A stretch of 39,147 nt of DNA from Alphaproteobacteria bacterium (GCA_016869175.1 VGEV01000017.1:1-39147); one strand, 5' to 3'; shown: positions 30,664-39,107, counted from the stretch's first letter. The notes: a model not told the origin generated them from the letters alone. Numbers and translations are program-made.

Positions 30664-31845
30664 TCAGATCACGCCCTCGCCGCGCAGGCGCTGCAACTCC
30701 GCCGGCGACAGGCCGCAGAGCTCGTCCAGCAGGGCCTCGCTATGCTCGCCCAGAAGCGGCGGCCGGCTGAGGGTGGCGGGCGAGTCCGACAGCTTGATCG
30801 GGCAGCCGACGGTCTGGAAGGCCCCGCGCGGCGGATAGTCGAGTTCCACGATCATCTCGCGCGCCTTCAAGTGCGGGTCAGCCAGCACCTCGGCGGTGTC
30901 CTGGCAGGCGCCGCACGGCACGCCCGCCTCGCCCATCAGGCGCATCACCTCGTGCTTGCCGCGCGCGCTCGTCCAGGCGGTGAGCAGGGGGTCGAACGCC
31001 GCGCGGTTCTGCCAGCGGGCTTCGGGCGTGCTGAACCGCGGATCGTGGGTCAACTCCGGCTGGCCGAGCACGCGCGCCAGCGCCGGCCACATCTGCTGCT
31101 GGGCGTAGATGTAGACGTAGTCGTTGGGGCCGCCCGGCGCGCAAGGGTAGGTGCTGCCCGGCACGGTCTGGCCCAGTTGGTTGCCGGTGCGCGGACCGAC
31201 CCCGCCCCGGCGCTGGTGGTCGCGCAGGCTGATGCGGATGAGGTTGACCACGGCATCCTGCATGGAGACTTCCACATGCTGGCCACGGCCTGTCGCGTGG
31301 CGCTGTTGCAGGGCCGCCAGGATGCCGATCGTCATGTGCATGCCGGTGCCGCTGTCGCCGATCGCCGGCCAAACATAGGTCGGCGGGTTGTCGGGGAAGC
31401 CGGTGATGCACATGGCCCCGCCCATGGCCTGCGCAATGGGCTCGAAGCTCTTGAACTCGGCATAAGGGCCATGGGTGCCGAAGCCTTTGATCGTGGCGTA
31501 GATCAGCCTGGGGTTGAGCGCCTTCAGCGCGGCATAGCCCAGGCCCAGCCGGTCGAGCGCGCCGGGCCCGAAATTCTCCACCAGCACGTCGGACTTGGCG
31601 ATCACCTGGCGGAACAGCGCCTTGCCCTCCGGCTTCTTCAGGTCGAGCGTCAGGCTCCGCTTGTTGGCGTTCAGCACCAGGAAGAACAGGCTGTCGCCGG
31701 CTTGCGCGCGGGCGATGTCGCCGCCCTTCGGCTCCTCCAGCTTGATCACTTCGGCACCCAGGAAGCCCAGGATCTGCGTGCAGGCGGGCCCCGCCTGGTT
31801 GTGCGTCATGTCGATCACCCGGATACCGCTCAGCGCCTTGTCCAT
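30664..31845 (-). CDS. Formyl-CoA transferase-like class III CoA-transferase
   Basis: The 393-aa protein is a CaiB/BaiF transferase of the Frc type. Characteristic Frc text is DMTHNQAGPACTQILGFLGAEVIKLEEP, NANKRSLTLDLKKPEGK, VLVENFGPGALDRLG, and GDSGTGMHMTIGILAALQQRH, where the aspartate of GDS is the expected nucleophile. Frc moves CoA from formyl-CoA to oxalate; close relatives use other acids. No oxalyl-CoA decarboxylase is in the window, so an oxalate role is unproven. It is divergent from the epoxide-hydrolase-like gene over 68 bases. It differs clearly from the other CaiB gene at 3344-4549. Confidence 0.9.
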   Translation of the reverse strand: MDKALSGIRVIDMTHNQAGPACTQILGFLGAEVIKLEEPKGGDIARAQAGDSLFFLVLNANKRSLTLDLKKPEGKALFRQVIAKSDVLVENFGPGALDRLGLGYAALKALNPRLIYATIKGFGTHGPYAEFKSFEPIAQAMGGAMCITGFPDNPPTYVWPAIGDSGTGMHMTIGILAALQQRHATGRGQHVEVSMQDAVVNLIRISLRDHQRRGGVGPRTGNQLGQTVPGSTYPCAPGGPNDYVYIYAQQQMWPALARVLGQPELTHDPRFSTPEARWQNRAAFDPLLTAWTSARGKHEVMRLMGEAGVPCGACQDTAEVLADPHLKAREMIVELDYPPRGAFQTVGCPIKLSDSPATLSRPPLLGEHSEALLDELCGLSPAELQRLRGEGVI

Positions 31846-31913
31846 GTCGCGTCCCCCTGCTGCCGCGCCTAGCTTAGCAGCCCTGCTCCGCTATGCTGCC
31901 ATGCGGAGCGAGG

Positions 31914-33068
31914 ATGACGATGGCCGAGATCGAAGCCTTGCGGGGCGATGTGCTGCCGGCGGGCATTCGCGCCCGCTTCGTCGACGGCATCAACGGCTTG
32001 CGCATGCATGTCCTGGAGGCGGGCTACGAGACACCCGGCCGGCCTTGCCTCTTGCTGCTGCACGGCTTCCCGGAACTGGCCTATAGCTGGCGCAAGGTGA
32101 TGCTGCCCTTGGCGGCGGCCGGCTTCCACGTGGTCGCGCCCGACCAGCGCGGCTATGGCCGCACGACCGGCTGGAATGCCGACTACGACGGCGATCTGGC
32201 GCCGTTCCGCTACCTCAACATCGTGCGCGACAGTCTGGGGCTGGTCGCGGCGCTCGGCCATCGCCAAGTGGCGGCGGTGATCGGCCACGATTTCGGCTCG
32301 CCCATCGCCGCCTATTGCGGGCTGATCCGGCCGGACGTGTTTCGCAAGGTGGCATTGTTGAGCGCGCCGTTCGCCGGGCCGCCGGACCTGCCCTTCGCCA
32401 CCGATGGCCAGCCCTCGCCAGCGCCGGCCGCCGACATCCATGCCGCGCTGGCCGCCCTGCCGCGCCCGCGCAAGCACTATCATTGGTATTACTCGACGCG
32501 GGCCGCGGACGCGGACATGCGCCATTGCCGGCAAGGCATTCACGCCTTCCTGCGCGCCTACTACCATCACAAGAGCGCCGACTGGCGGGCCATCCGGCCG
32601 TTCCGGCTGCAAGCCTGGCGGGCGGACGAACTGGCCCGCATGCCGACCTACTACATCATGGACTTGGGCGAGAACATGGCCGAGACGGTGGCCAAGGAAA
32701 TGCCGGGCCCGGCCGAGGCGGCGGCCTGCCGCTGGCTCGGCGAGGCCGAGCTTGCGGTCTATTCGGCCGAGTTCGCCCGCACCGGTTTCCAGGGCGGCCT
32801 CAACTGGTATCGCTGCCGCACCAACGGCCGGTTCGCAGCGGAACTGCAGATTTTCTCGGGCCGGCGGATCGAGGTGCCGACCCTGTTCATGGCCGGCGAG
32901 GCCGACTGGGGTGTTTACCAGACGCCGGGCGATTTCGAGAAGATGCAGACCGCGGCCTGCGCCCGCATGCTGGGCTGTCACCTGCTGCCGGGCGCCGGCC
33001 ACTGGGTGCAGCAGGAGCAGCCCGAACCGGTTGCCCGGCTGCTGCGCGACTTCCTCGCAGCCGGCTGA
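31914..33068 (+). CDS. Alpha/beta hydrolase, epoxide-hydrolase type
   Basis: A 384-aa alpha/beta hydrolase. The oxyanion motif HGFPE (residues 50-54) and the nucleophile elbow GHDFG with D126 mark the epoxide hydrolase/haloalkane dehalogenase branch, where an aspartate attacks the substrate; the catalytic histidine is in GAGHWVQQEQPE near the C-terminus. A tyrosine-rich cap (HYHWYYSTRA, FLRAYYHHK) could supply the ring-opening tyrosines of epoxide hydrolases. Starts at 31914 or 31920 (MTMAEIE) are both supported by GGAG/GAGG; 31914 was chosen. Its stop lies three bases from the converging SnoaL-like gene. Epoxide opening is the best guess. Confidence 0.88.
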   Translation: MTMAEIEALRGDVLPAGIRARFVDGINGLRMHVLEAGYETPGRPCLLLLHGFPELAYSWRKVMLPLAAAGFHVVAPDQRGYGRTTGWNADYDGDLAPFRYLNIVRDSLGLVAALGHRQVAAVIGHDFGSPIAAYCGLIRPDVFRKVALLSAPFAGPPDLPFATDGQPSPAPAADIHAALAALPRPRKHYHWYYSTRAADADMRHCRQGIHAFLRAYYHHKSADWRAIRPFRLQAWRADELARMPTYYIMDLGENMAETVAKEMPGPAEAAACRWLGEAELAVYSAEFARTGFQGGLNWYRCRTNGRFAAELQIFSGRRIEVPTLFMAGEADWGVYQTPGDFEKMQTAACARMLGCHLLPGAGHWVQQEQPEPVARLLRDFLAAG

Positions 33069-33071
33069 GCC

Positions 33072-33614
33072 TCAGAGCCCGGCTTCGGCCCGCATGCGGA
33101 AGATCGGGTCGTCCTTGTCGCGGCGCTGCTGGGCCCATTCCGGCTTCAAGGGCGGCGCGTTGCCGGTGAAGGTGCGGGTCGCCTCGAACACCACGATCCG
33201 CCGGGCAATGCCCCACTTGCCGCCCCGCCGCTCCATGCGATCGACATAGCGGCCGTAAGAGGAAAGCTGGACGGGGCTGTTGCCGTCGCCGGCGCCGTAT
33301 TCCTTCTGCGCCTTGGGCCCCAGCGTGTGCGCGGTCATGAAATAGGTCTCGACGATGGCGAGATCGTTGCCGGCGAACTCGATAAGGCAGTTGCCGATGA
33401 AGTGCATGCATTGCGGCGCGCCGCCGGTGCGCGTCTTGGCGAAGGCGATGAAGCCATCCACCCCGCCTTTGTAATCGCCATGGTCGTCATAGGCGTCGGC
33501 GAAATATACCTCGCGGATGGCTTCCCAGTCCGCGCGGTCGACGGCGCGGCAATAGCGCGCCATCACGTCGCGAATCTCTTCCCGGTCGAGGATGCGGCGG
33601 GTCGCGTCGGTCAT
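33072..33614 (-). CDS. SnoaL/NTF2-like protein
   Basis: The 180-aa protein fits the NTF2-like/SnoaL-like fold family (ring dioxygenase small subunits, scytalone dehydratase, ketosteroid isomerase relatives). The N-terminal helices (LDREEIRDVMARYCRAVDRADWEAIREVYFADAYDDHGDY) are typical of the SnoaL_4 type, and the later MHFIGNCLIEF and RRIVVFEATRTF strands fit. A bound-water or isomerase reaction is possible but not assignable. The ATG at 33614, with AAGGAG upstream, replaces the track start at 33683. It follows the molybdenum hydroxylase gene by 103 bases on the same strand. Confidence 0.85.
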   Translation of the reverse strand: MTDATRRILDREEIRDVMARYCRAVDRADWEAIREVYFADAYDDHGDYKGGVDGFIAFAKTRTGGAPQCMHFIGNCLIEFAGNDLAIVETYFMTAHTLGPKAQKEYGAGDGNSPVQLSSYGRYVDRMERRGGKWGIARRIVVFEATRTFTGNAPPLKPEWAQQRRDKDDPIFRMRAEAGL

Positions 33615-33696
33615 GGCGGGCGGGCTCCTTGGCTTGGCGCCGGCAAGACTAGCAGAGGGCATGGGGCGGCGCGGGCGGCGCATACCAGGAATGCCC

Positions 33697-33720
33697 TAGC
33701 CGGCGTTGGCCGGCCGGCTA
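33697..33720. terminator. Hairpin at the 3' end of the molybdenum hydroxylase gene
   Basis: TAGCCGGC-GTTGGCCG-GCCGGCTA has perfect eight-base arms and contains the TAG stop of the large-subunit gene. No U tract follows on the minus strand, so it is only a weak terminator candidate; partial read-through to the SnoaL-like gene would be expected. Confidence 0.4.
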
Positions 33721-35967
33721 TTTCCCGTCCGGCTCCAGTGCCGCCAGCACTTTCGGCGGCGACATCGGCAGGCTGCTGAAGCGGATGCCAAGCGCACCGT
33801 AGAGGGCGTTCCTGACCGCCGCCAGCGGTGGCACGATCGGCACTTCGCCCACCCCGCGCACGCCCTGCGGGTGCTTGGGATTGGGTATCTCGATCATCAC
33901 CGCCTCGAGCTTCGGCAGGTCCGAGGCGACCGGCATGCGGTAGTCGAGGAAGCTCGGATTATCGACATGGCCGTTCTTGTCGTAAACCACTTCCTCGGTG
34001 AGCGCCCAGCCGATGCCCTGCGCCACGCCGCCCTGCATCTGGCCCTCGACATAGGCGGGGTGGATCGCACGGCCGACATCCTGAAAGGCGGTGTAGCGGG
34101 TCACCCAGACCCGGCCGGTGGCGCGGTCGACCTCGACATCGCAGATATGCGTGGCGAAGCCGCCCTCGGCGCCGGTGGTATTGAGCTGGACTCCGGCGCC
34201 GATCGGCCCGCCGGTCTCGCTCGCCTTGGCGGCGAGCTGGGCCAGCGTCAGCGGCGGGAACCTGCCGGCATTGTCGCCGGCCGGCCGTGCCTCGCCATCT
34301 TCCCAGGTGACCGCTTCGGGGTCGATCTTCCATAGCTTGGCCGCCCGCTCGCGCAAGCTCTTGATCACCTGCTCGATCGAACGGGTCACCACCATTGCGG
34401 AAGCATAGGTCACGCGGCTGCCGCCGGTCAGATTGCTGAAGCCGATCGAGCTCGTGTCGCCGATCAGCACCTGCACCTTGCGGTAGTCGATGCCCAACAA
34501 TTCGGCCGTGATGTTGGCGATGGAGGCCCGGCTGCCGCCGATGTCCGGATGCCCGGTGACGACGACAACACTGCCATCCTCGTTGATGCTGACATGCGCG
34601 CTCGACTCGCCGCCGGCGTTGAACCAGAAGCCGCTGGCCACGCCACGGCCCTGGTTGGGTCTCAGCGGGGCCTGGTAATGCGGGTGCACCAGCGCCGCCT
34701 TCAGCGTCTCCTCGTAGCCGATGATCGGAAGGACCGGGCCATAGGCCGCCTTGGTGCCCTGCTTGGCGGCGTTCTTCAGGCGCAGTTCCAAGGGGTCCAT
34801 GCCCAGCGCCGCGGCCAGCTCGTCCATCACGCATTCCACGGCATAGGCGCCGATCGGCGCACCGGGCGCCCGGTAGGCGGCGACCTTGGAGCGGTTGCTG
34901 ACGACATCGAAGCCCAGCGAATGCACGTTGGGGATGTCATAGGGGGTGAACGAGCAGCCGGCAGCGCCGCGGATGGGCGACCCGGGCATCGCGCCGGCCT
35001 GCAGGCAGAAGGTGCCTTGCGCGGCGACGATGCGGCCGTCCTTGGTGGCGCCCAGTCTGACGGTGCTGGATGAGCCCGAGGTCGGGCCGGTGGCGCGGAA
35101 CACTTCGCCGCGCGTCATCACCATTTTCACCGGGCGGCCGGACATGCGCGCCAGCACCAGGGCCAGCGGCTCCAGGTAGACGATGGTCTTGCCACCGAAG
35201 CCGCCGCCGATCTCGGCCGGGATGGCGCGGATGTCGCTCTGCGGCAGCCCGGTCAGATAGGCGCACATCGCGCGCACCATGAACTGCCCCTGGCTCGAGC
35301 TCCAGATCGTCGCCTTGCCGTCGCCGCTGACGCTGACCAGGCAGGCATGCGGCTCGATATAGCCCTGGTGCACGGGCTCGGTCTTGAAGCTGCGTTCCAC
35401 GATGACGTCCGCTTCGGCGAAGCCGGCTTCGACATCGCCCAGCTTGTGCTCCAGCCGGCCGGCGATATTGGAAGGCTTGCCGTCGAAACGAATGTGCTCG
35501 TGCAGGATCGGCGCATCGGGCCGCATGGCCGCATCGACGTCAATCACCCAGGGCAGCACCTCGTAATCGACCGCGATCAGTTTCAGGGCCTGCTCGGCGA
35601 TGGCCGCCGTGGTGGCCGCCACAGCGGCGACCGCATGGCCCGCATACAGCGCCTTGTCGCGCGCCATGACGTTGCGCGAGATCCAACGCATGTCCTGAAT
35701 GCCCAGGATGACCGGCTTGTCGAGCGGGAACTCCACCAGATCCCTGCCGGTCATCACGGCCCTCACGCCCGGTAGCGCCGCCGCCTTGCTGGTGTCGATG
35801 GAGCGGATCCGGGCGTGCGGGTGCGCGCTGCGCAGCACCCGGCCCCAGAGCATGCCGGGCATGGTGGCGTCGGCGCCATAGGCGGCGCGTCCCGTCACCT
35901 TGTCGGCACCATCGGGCCTGAGGGTGCTCTGGCCGATCCACTTGTTGTTCGACTTGGCGATGTTCAT
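33718..35967 (-). CDS. Xanthine-dehydrogenase-family molybdenum hydroxylase, large subunit
   Basis: A 749-aa molybdopterin-binding subunit. The N-terminal part (DGADKVTGRAAYGAD...MLWGRVLRSAHPHARI) and the long Mo domain are typical, with QGYIEPHACL, GGGFGGKTIVYLEP, AYRAPGAP and the late GVRGVGEVP whose glutamate acts as the base. Enzymes of this group hydroxylate aromatic N-heterocycles, aldehydes or aromatic CoA esters with water as oxygen source. The [2Fe-2S] and FAD subunits that complete the electron chain are absent from the window, so they must be elsewhere. GGAG precedes the ATG. It lies 124 bases after the AtuA-type genes. Confidence 0.93.
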   Translation of the reverse strand: MNIAKSNNKWIGQSTLRPDGADKVTGRAAYGADATMPGMLWGRVLRSAHPHARIRSIDTSKAAALPGVRAVMTGRDLVEFPLDKPVILGIQDMRWISRNVMARDKALYAGHAVAAVAATTAAIAEQALKLIAVDYEVLPWVIDVDAAMRPDAPILHEHIRFDGKPSNIAGRLEHKLGDVEAGFAEADVIVERSFKTEPVHQGYIEPHACLVSVSGDGKATIWSSSQGQFMVRAMCAYLTGLPQSDIRAIPAEIGGGFGGKTIVYLEPLALVLARMSGRPVKMVMTRGEVFRATGPTSGSSSTVRLGATKDGRIVAAQGTFCLQAGAMPGSPIRGAAGCSFTPYDIPNVHSLGFDVVSNRSKVAAYRAPGAPIGAYAVECVMDELAAALGMDPLELRLKNAAKQGTKAAYGPVLPIIGYEETLKAALVHPHYQAPLRPNQGRGVASGFWFNAGGESSAHVSINEDGSVVVVTGHPDIGGSRASIANITAELLGIDYRKVQVLIGDTSSIGFSNLTGGSRVTYASAMVVTRSIEQVIKSLRERAAKLWKIDPEAVTWEDGEARPAGDNAGRFPPLTLAQLAAKASETGGPIGAGVQLNTTGAEGGFATHICDVEVDRATGRVWVTRYTAFQDVGRAIHPAYVEGQMQGGVAQGIGWALTEEVVYDKNGHVDNPSFLDYRMPVASDLPKLEAVMIEIPNPKHPQGVRGVGEVPIVPPLAAVRNALYGALGIRFSSLPMSPPKVLAALEPDGK

Positions 35968-36075
35968 GGCTGTCTACTCCGAAACCAATGGCCGGCGTTC
36001 CGCTGGGCCCAGTCTAGCAAACCTCGGCGATGTCTCGAGGAAGGAAGCTCGGCGCCTGCTGGGGCGGCCTGCCGT

Positions 36076-36092
36076 GCCGGCGTCGCGCCGGC
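36076..36092. terminator. GC hairpin after the AtuA-type operon
   Basis: GCCGGCG-TCG-CGCCGGC forms a perfect seven-pair stem directly at the 3' end of the small AtuA gene, in the 124-base gap before the molybdenum hydroxylase start. It lacks a U tract, so it is a weak terminator or processing-site candidate. Confidence 0.35.
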
Positions 36093-36397
36093 TAATCCAG
36101 TTCGAGGTCCAACAACACCCAGATCGCCGCCTTCTGCCAGTGCAGGCCGGCATGCAAGGTGGCATACACCCCGCCCGGCAGCGCACCGCTCACCACGAAT
36201 TTCAGCGCGCGCAGCCCGGGCACCGCGTAGCGCTTGGCCTGGCCCGGCATCACCCGCGCGAGCGCGGCCTGCGCCACCGCCTCGGTCAGGCGCGATTCCA
36301 GCCAGCGGTAGCCGGCATCGTCGAGCGCCACCAGCGTCAAGTCCAGCGTGCCGCCCTTGTCGCCGGAACGGCCGATGGCGAGCGAACCGACCCTCAC
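36092..36397 (-). CDS. AtuA-associated C-terminal (ferredoxin-fold) domain protein
   Basis: A 101-aa protein equal to the C-terminal domain of AtuA-type proteins: RVGSLAIGRSGDKGGTLDLTLVALDDAGYRWL, then RYAVPGLRALKFVVSGALPGGV. It starts with GTG at 36397, overlapping the stop of the large AtuA gene by four bases (GTGA), so the two products are made together. The long track ORF in this frame (start 37603) is a shadow of the large gene. In Pseudomonas, AtuA is one long protein of the acyclic terpene (citronellol/geraniol) pathway with unproven chemistry; here the domains are separate. Confidence 0.9.
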   Translation of the reverse strand: MRVGSLAIGRSGDKGGTLDLTLVALDDAGYRWLESRLTEAVAQAALARVMPGQAKRYAVPGLRALKFVVSGALPGGVYATLHAGLHWQKAAIWVLLDLELD

Positions 36398-37707
36398 GGC
36401 GCCTGCTCCCAAACGGTCTCGGTCCTGACCAGCTCGCGGGGAATGAGGCCGTCCACCACCGCCAGGCTCGGCCGCCGTTCGCTGCGCACGCTGCCGCCGC
36501 CGGCCGGCCCCGACAGCGTCAGGGAATAGACCTCGTCCTCGACGATCTGCGCCATTTCCGCGTCGGCACAGCGGGCCGAGACATGCACGCGAACTTCCGG
36601 CGCGCGGTTGGGCGCCGGCAGCGAGGCGGGTCCCAATGTCGAGTCGACACCGACCAGGTCGATGCGCAAGTCCTCCGGCTGCCAGTCGTCCAGCCGCAGG
36701 CGCAGCGCGTCCGCCGCGATCCGGCCGCGCTGCAGCGCATGCGTGCCGGCATAGCCGATTTCGACATCGGCAACGAAGCCCGGCTGCTCGACGAAGCCCG
36801 ATACCTTGAGTTTCCTGGGCCGGCCGCGTGCACGCGCCCCGCTCATGCGCACAAGGTTTCGGCCGATCTGCTCGAACTTGACGCCGGTGAAATCCAGGAT
36901 CACGTCCGGAGTGATGTAGCTGCCGGGGTCGTGCACCTCGTAGAGCAGTTGCAGCGTGCAGGTGAGGGCGTCCACCCGGCCCGATGCGCCATCGAGCAGG
37001 CCGATCTCGGCGCTGCCGTCGGCGAACACGCGGGCCAGCGGGAAGCCGAGTTCCGCGAACTCCCGCGCCGACAGGCTGTCGCCGTCCGGCATTTCGAAAT
37101 TGCCGCCGGTGACCTGGCCCGAGCATTCCAGCAGATGGCCAACCGTCGTGGCGCCGGCCAGCGCGTCGGCCTCGTCCAACAGGATCGGAAGCAGTTCGGC
37201 CGAGAACAGGGCCGAATCCGCGACCCGCCCTGTGACGATGACGTCCGCGCCCTCGACCACCGCCTCGCGCAACGCGTCGGCGCCAAGATAGGCATGCGCG
37301 CCCAGCAGCTCGCCGCTGAACGGTTCCTGCCATTCGACCTGCGCCGCCAGCGCCATCACGTCGTCGCCCAGGACGGCGGCCACGCGCAGGCCCGAGCAGC
37401 CGCAGGCGCCGGCGAGCCGGGCGATCTGGAGGCCCGCGGCGCGCGGATTGGCGGCGCCCAGATTGGAAATCACCCGGCAACCGTTGGCCCGGGCAACCGG
37501 CAGCAGCGGGCGCAGCCGGCGTCGCAGTCGCGGATCGGCGCCCGCCTGCGGATCGCTGCGACGCGCCCTGAGCCCTGGCACCAGCGTGCGTTCGGCCAGA
37601 CATTCCAGGGCAACGGCATGCACCCGACCGGAGGCCGCCAGCGCAACCGCCGGTTCGGTCCGGTCGCCTGCGAAACCGGCGCCACAGGCCACCACGCGCT
37701 CATTCAT
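36394..37707 (-). CDS. AtuA-family (DUF1446) protein, large part
   Basis: A 437-aa DUF1446/AtuA-type protein. Typical segments are NLGAANPRAAGLQIARLA near the start, GADVIVTGRVADSALF, CSGQVTGGNFE and FTGVKFEQIGRNLVRMSGARARGRPRKLKVSGFVEQ. AtuA in pseudomonads belongs to acyclic terpene use, but related proteins are widespread in catabolic islands and the reaction is unknown. The ATG at 37707 has GGAGGT six bases upstream; the track start at 37854 lies in non-coding DNA. It is coupled to the small domain by GTGA. The usual atu partners (geranyl-CoA carboxylase, AtuH ligase) are absent, so a terpene role is only a hint. Confidence 0.9.
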   Translation of the reverse strand: MNERVVACGAGFAGDRTEPAVALAASGRVHAVALECLAERTLVPGLRARRSDPQAGADPRLRRRLRPLLPVARANGCRVISNLGAANPRAAGLQIARLAGACGCSGLRVAAVLGDDVMALAAQVEWQEPFSGELLGAHAYLGADALREAVVEGADVIVTGRVADSALFSAELLPILLDEADALAGATTVGHLLECSGQVTGGNFEMPDGDSLSAREFAELGFPLARVFADGSAEIGLLDGASGRVDALTCTLQLLYEVHDPGSYITPDVILDFTGVKFEQIGRNLVRMSGARARGRPRKLKVSGFVEQPGFVADVEIGYAGTHALQRGRIAADALRLRLDDWQPEDLRIDLVGVDSTLGPASLPAPNRAPEVRVHVSARCADAEMAQIVEDEVYSLTLSGPAGGGSVRSERRPSLAVVDGLIPRELVRTETVWEQAP

Positions 37708-38005
37708 CCGTTGACCTCCAGACAGCCGATCCGGTGGCTGGGCGTTCCCACTCGGTCCACACGGGGGCAAGACGCTGGGAGCCAAGCCGGAAGGCGCGCC
37801 CGACTGTTGCGCCACCCTTCCAGCCGGCCGCCAAGCGGCGGGCAACACGGCCAATTCGGCGAAAAGTGAGATTTGGCTGCCGTTCCTGAAGACCTATCGC
37901 ACCATGTGCCTTGCGCCCAAGCCCGAATTTCGGCGAGTCCTTGAGGAAATCCGCGAGTTGCGGCTGGCGGCCTGAACGTCCGGGCGACAAGTGTTTAGCG
38001 GATAG
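37708..38005. other. Gene-free gap with a possible C-terminal gene remnant
   Basis: The roughly 360 bases between the AtuA gene and the XRE gene hold no complete gene. On the + strand, a frame open from about 37802 to the stop at 37973-37975 ends in FLKTYRTMCLAPKPEFRRVLEEI and then RELRLAA. This looks like a real protein C-terminus, but the frame has no start and no ribosome site. I do not recognise the family. It may be the tail of a gene lost when the right-end cassette arrived. Confidence 0.4.
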
Positions 38006-38035
38006 TTGACAGCCGGCGCGAATCGACTGTAGAGT
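38006..38035 (+). promoter_or_regulatory. Sigma-70-type promoter of the XRE gene, with flanking inverted repeat
   Basis: TTGACA (38006-38011) and TAGAGT (38030-38035) are spaced by 18 bases, the best promoter pair in the window, and lie about 30 bases before the XRE start. A perfect seven-base inverted repeat, TGTTTAG (37992-37998) and CTAAACA (38041-38047), flanks it, a likely operator pair for self-repression by the XRE protein. Confidence 0.65.
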
Positions 38036-38067
38036 GACACCTAAACAGCAGACGGGAGTGAGGAACG

Positions 38068-38421
38068 ATGACCGGTGCGAGGGAGAAGTTCGGGGCGTTC
38101 ATCCGCCGCGAACGCGAAGGCAAGGAGATCGGATTGCGCGAAATGGCGAAGATGATCGGGGTGAGCCCCACCTACCTGTCGAAGGTCGAGCGGGACGAGT
38201 TCCCGCCGCCGGCCGAGGACAAGGTCCGGGCGATCGCCGGGATCATCGGGTGCGACACAGACGATCTGCTGGCGCGGGCCGGGCGCGTCTCGACCGACAT
38301 CACCGACATCATCAAGCGCCATCCGGTCGAGTTGGCGGCGCTCCTGCGCACCACCAAGGGCCTGACGGCTGATGATATCGCCCGGCTGGCGCGGCAGGCG
38401 CAAAAGGCGAAGGACGACTGA
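38068..38421 (+). CDS. XRE-family helix-turn-helix regulator
   Basis: A 117-aa repressor-like protein. The N-terminal helix-turn-helix lies in LREMAKMIGVSPTYLSKVERDEFPPPAE (about residues 24-50), matching the XRE/Cro type often paired with ImmA/IrrE proteases. The C-terminus (LLRTTKGLTADDIARLARQ) may mediate dimer or partner contacts. GAGTGAGGA precedes the ATG. The gene is followed by the ImmA-like chimera after 50 bases, so the pair resembles a mobile-element or stress module. Likely autoregulated through the repeat around its promoter. Confidence 0.92.
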   Translation: MTGAREKFGAFIRREREGKEIGLREMAKMIGVSPTYLSKVERDEFPPPAEDKVRAIAGIIGCDTDDLLARAGRVSTDITDIIKRHPVELAALLRTTKGLTADDIARLARQAQKAKDD

Positions 38422-38471
38422 CGGCCCGCCGACCCGGGCTTCAACGATGCAGATGAAAGGCTGACGATCCG

Positions 38472-39107
38472 ATGGCAAAGCGAGTTCCCTACCTTCACGA
38501 GGAGCAGATCGAACGCGACGCTGCGGCGCTGCTGGCCGAGTACGAGCAAGCGCTCGGCGTGACGATCCTCCGAGTTGTCCCGATCGAGGACATCGTCGAG
38601 AAGCATCTGAAGCTCGGCATCGAGTTCGACGACATGCACCAACTGCTCCGCGTGCCGCGTTCCGGCCTTGGCCTCGATCCCGACATTCTTGGAACAATGT
38701 TCTTCGACGAGGCCATGACCCGCCGCGCGCTCGACCTGCTCGGCTCGCGCCGCAACGATCGCTACGAGGCCGCGCTGGCGGCGCTGCGGGAGGATGCGCG
38801 GGACCGGTGGACGGACAGGCTGGCCCGCGATCCCGACGAGTTGGACGAGGGCGAGGAGGCGGCCACGCCCGACGAAGACGGCTTGCGCCGCTTCCTCGAA
38901 GGGACGGTGATGCCGTGGTTCGATGGGCGCAAGAAAGAACTCGCCAACCGCCCGCTGATCCGCGAACAGGCGTTCGGCGAGGCGCTCGACCCCGACAAGC
39001 TGGAGCGGCTCGGCCGCTACGAGGTGCACCTCGACCGCAAGCTCGAACGCATGCTGGCCATGCTGCTGCGCCTCAAGGACCTGCGGGCGGGCGCCGTTCC
39101 CGGGTGA
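38472..39107 (+). CDS. ImmA/IrrE-like N-terminus joined to unrelated helical tail, no HExxH
   Basis: The 211-aa product starts like ImmA/IrrE proteins paired with XRE regulators (VPYLHEEQIERDAAALLAEY, PIEDIVEKHLKLGIEFDD, then DILGTMFFDE at about 75-84). At this point the family normally continues to ...LAHEIGHW, but here it changes to MTRRALDLLGSRRNDRYEAAL and a charged helical tail ending RYEVHLDRKLERMLAMLLRLKDL. No HExxH is present anywhere, so peptidase activity is not expected. The joint near 38715 falls at an ATG, as if a deletion joined two genes in frame. Alternatively it is a distinct family. The tail type is reminiscent of small proteins common in alphaproteobacteria, but I cannot name it. 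Confidence 0.75.
   Translation: MAKRVPYLHEEQIERDAAALLAEYEQALGVTILRVVPIEDIVEKHLKLGIEFDDMHQLLRVPRSGLGLDPDILGTMFFDEAMTRRALDLLGSRRNDRYEAALAALREDARDRWTDRLARDPDELDEGEEAATPDEDGLRRFLEGTVMPWFDGRKKELANRPLIREQAFGEALDPDKLERLGRYEVHLDRKLERMLAMLLRLKDLRAGAVPG

Noticed and set aside
33682-33700. GGAATGCCCTAG near the molybdenum gene end as a half copy of the palindromic repeat
   Set aside because: Similarity is limited to about ten bases at one end and can arise by chance.
36092-37603. 503-aa frame as one AtuA protein
   Set aside because: Only the last 101 codons are AtuA-like; the upstream part is out of frame with the true large gene.
35815-37869. 684-aa plus-strand ORF
   Set aside because: Antisense to the AtuA-type genes; low-complexity shadow.
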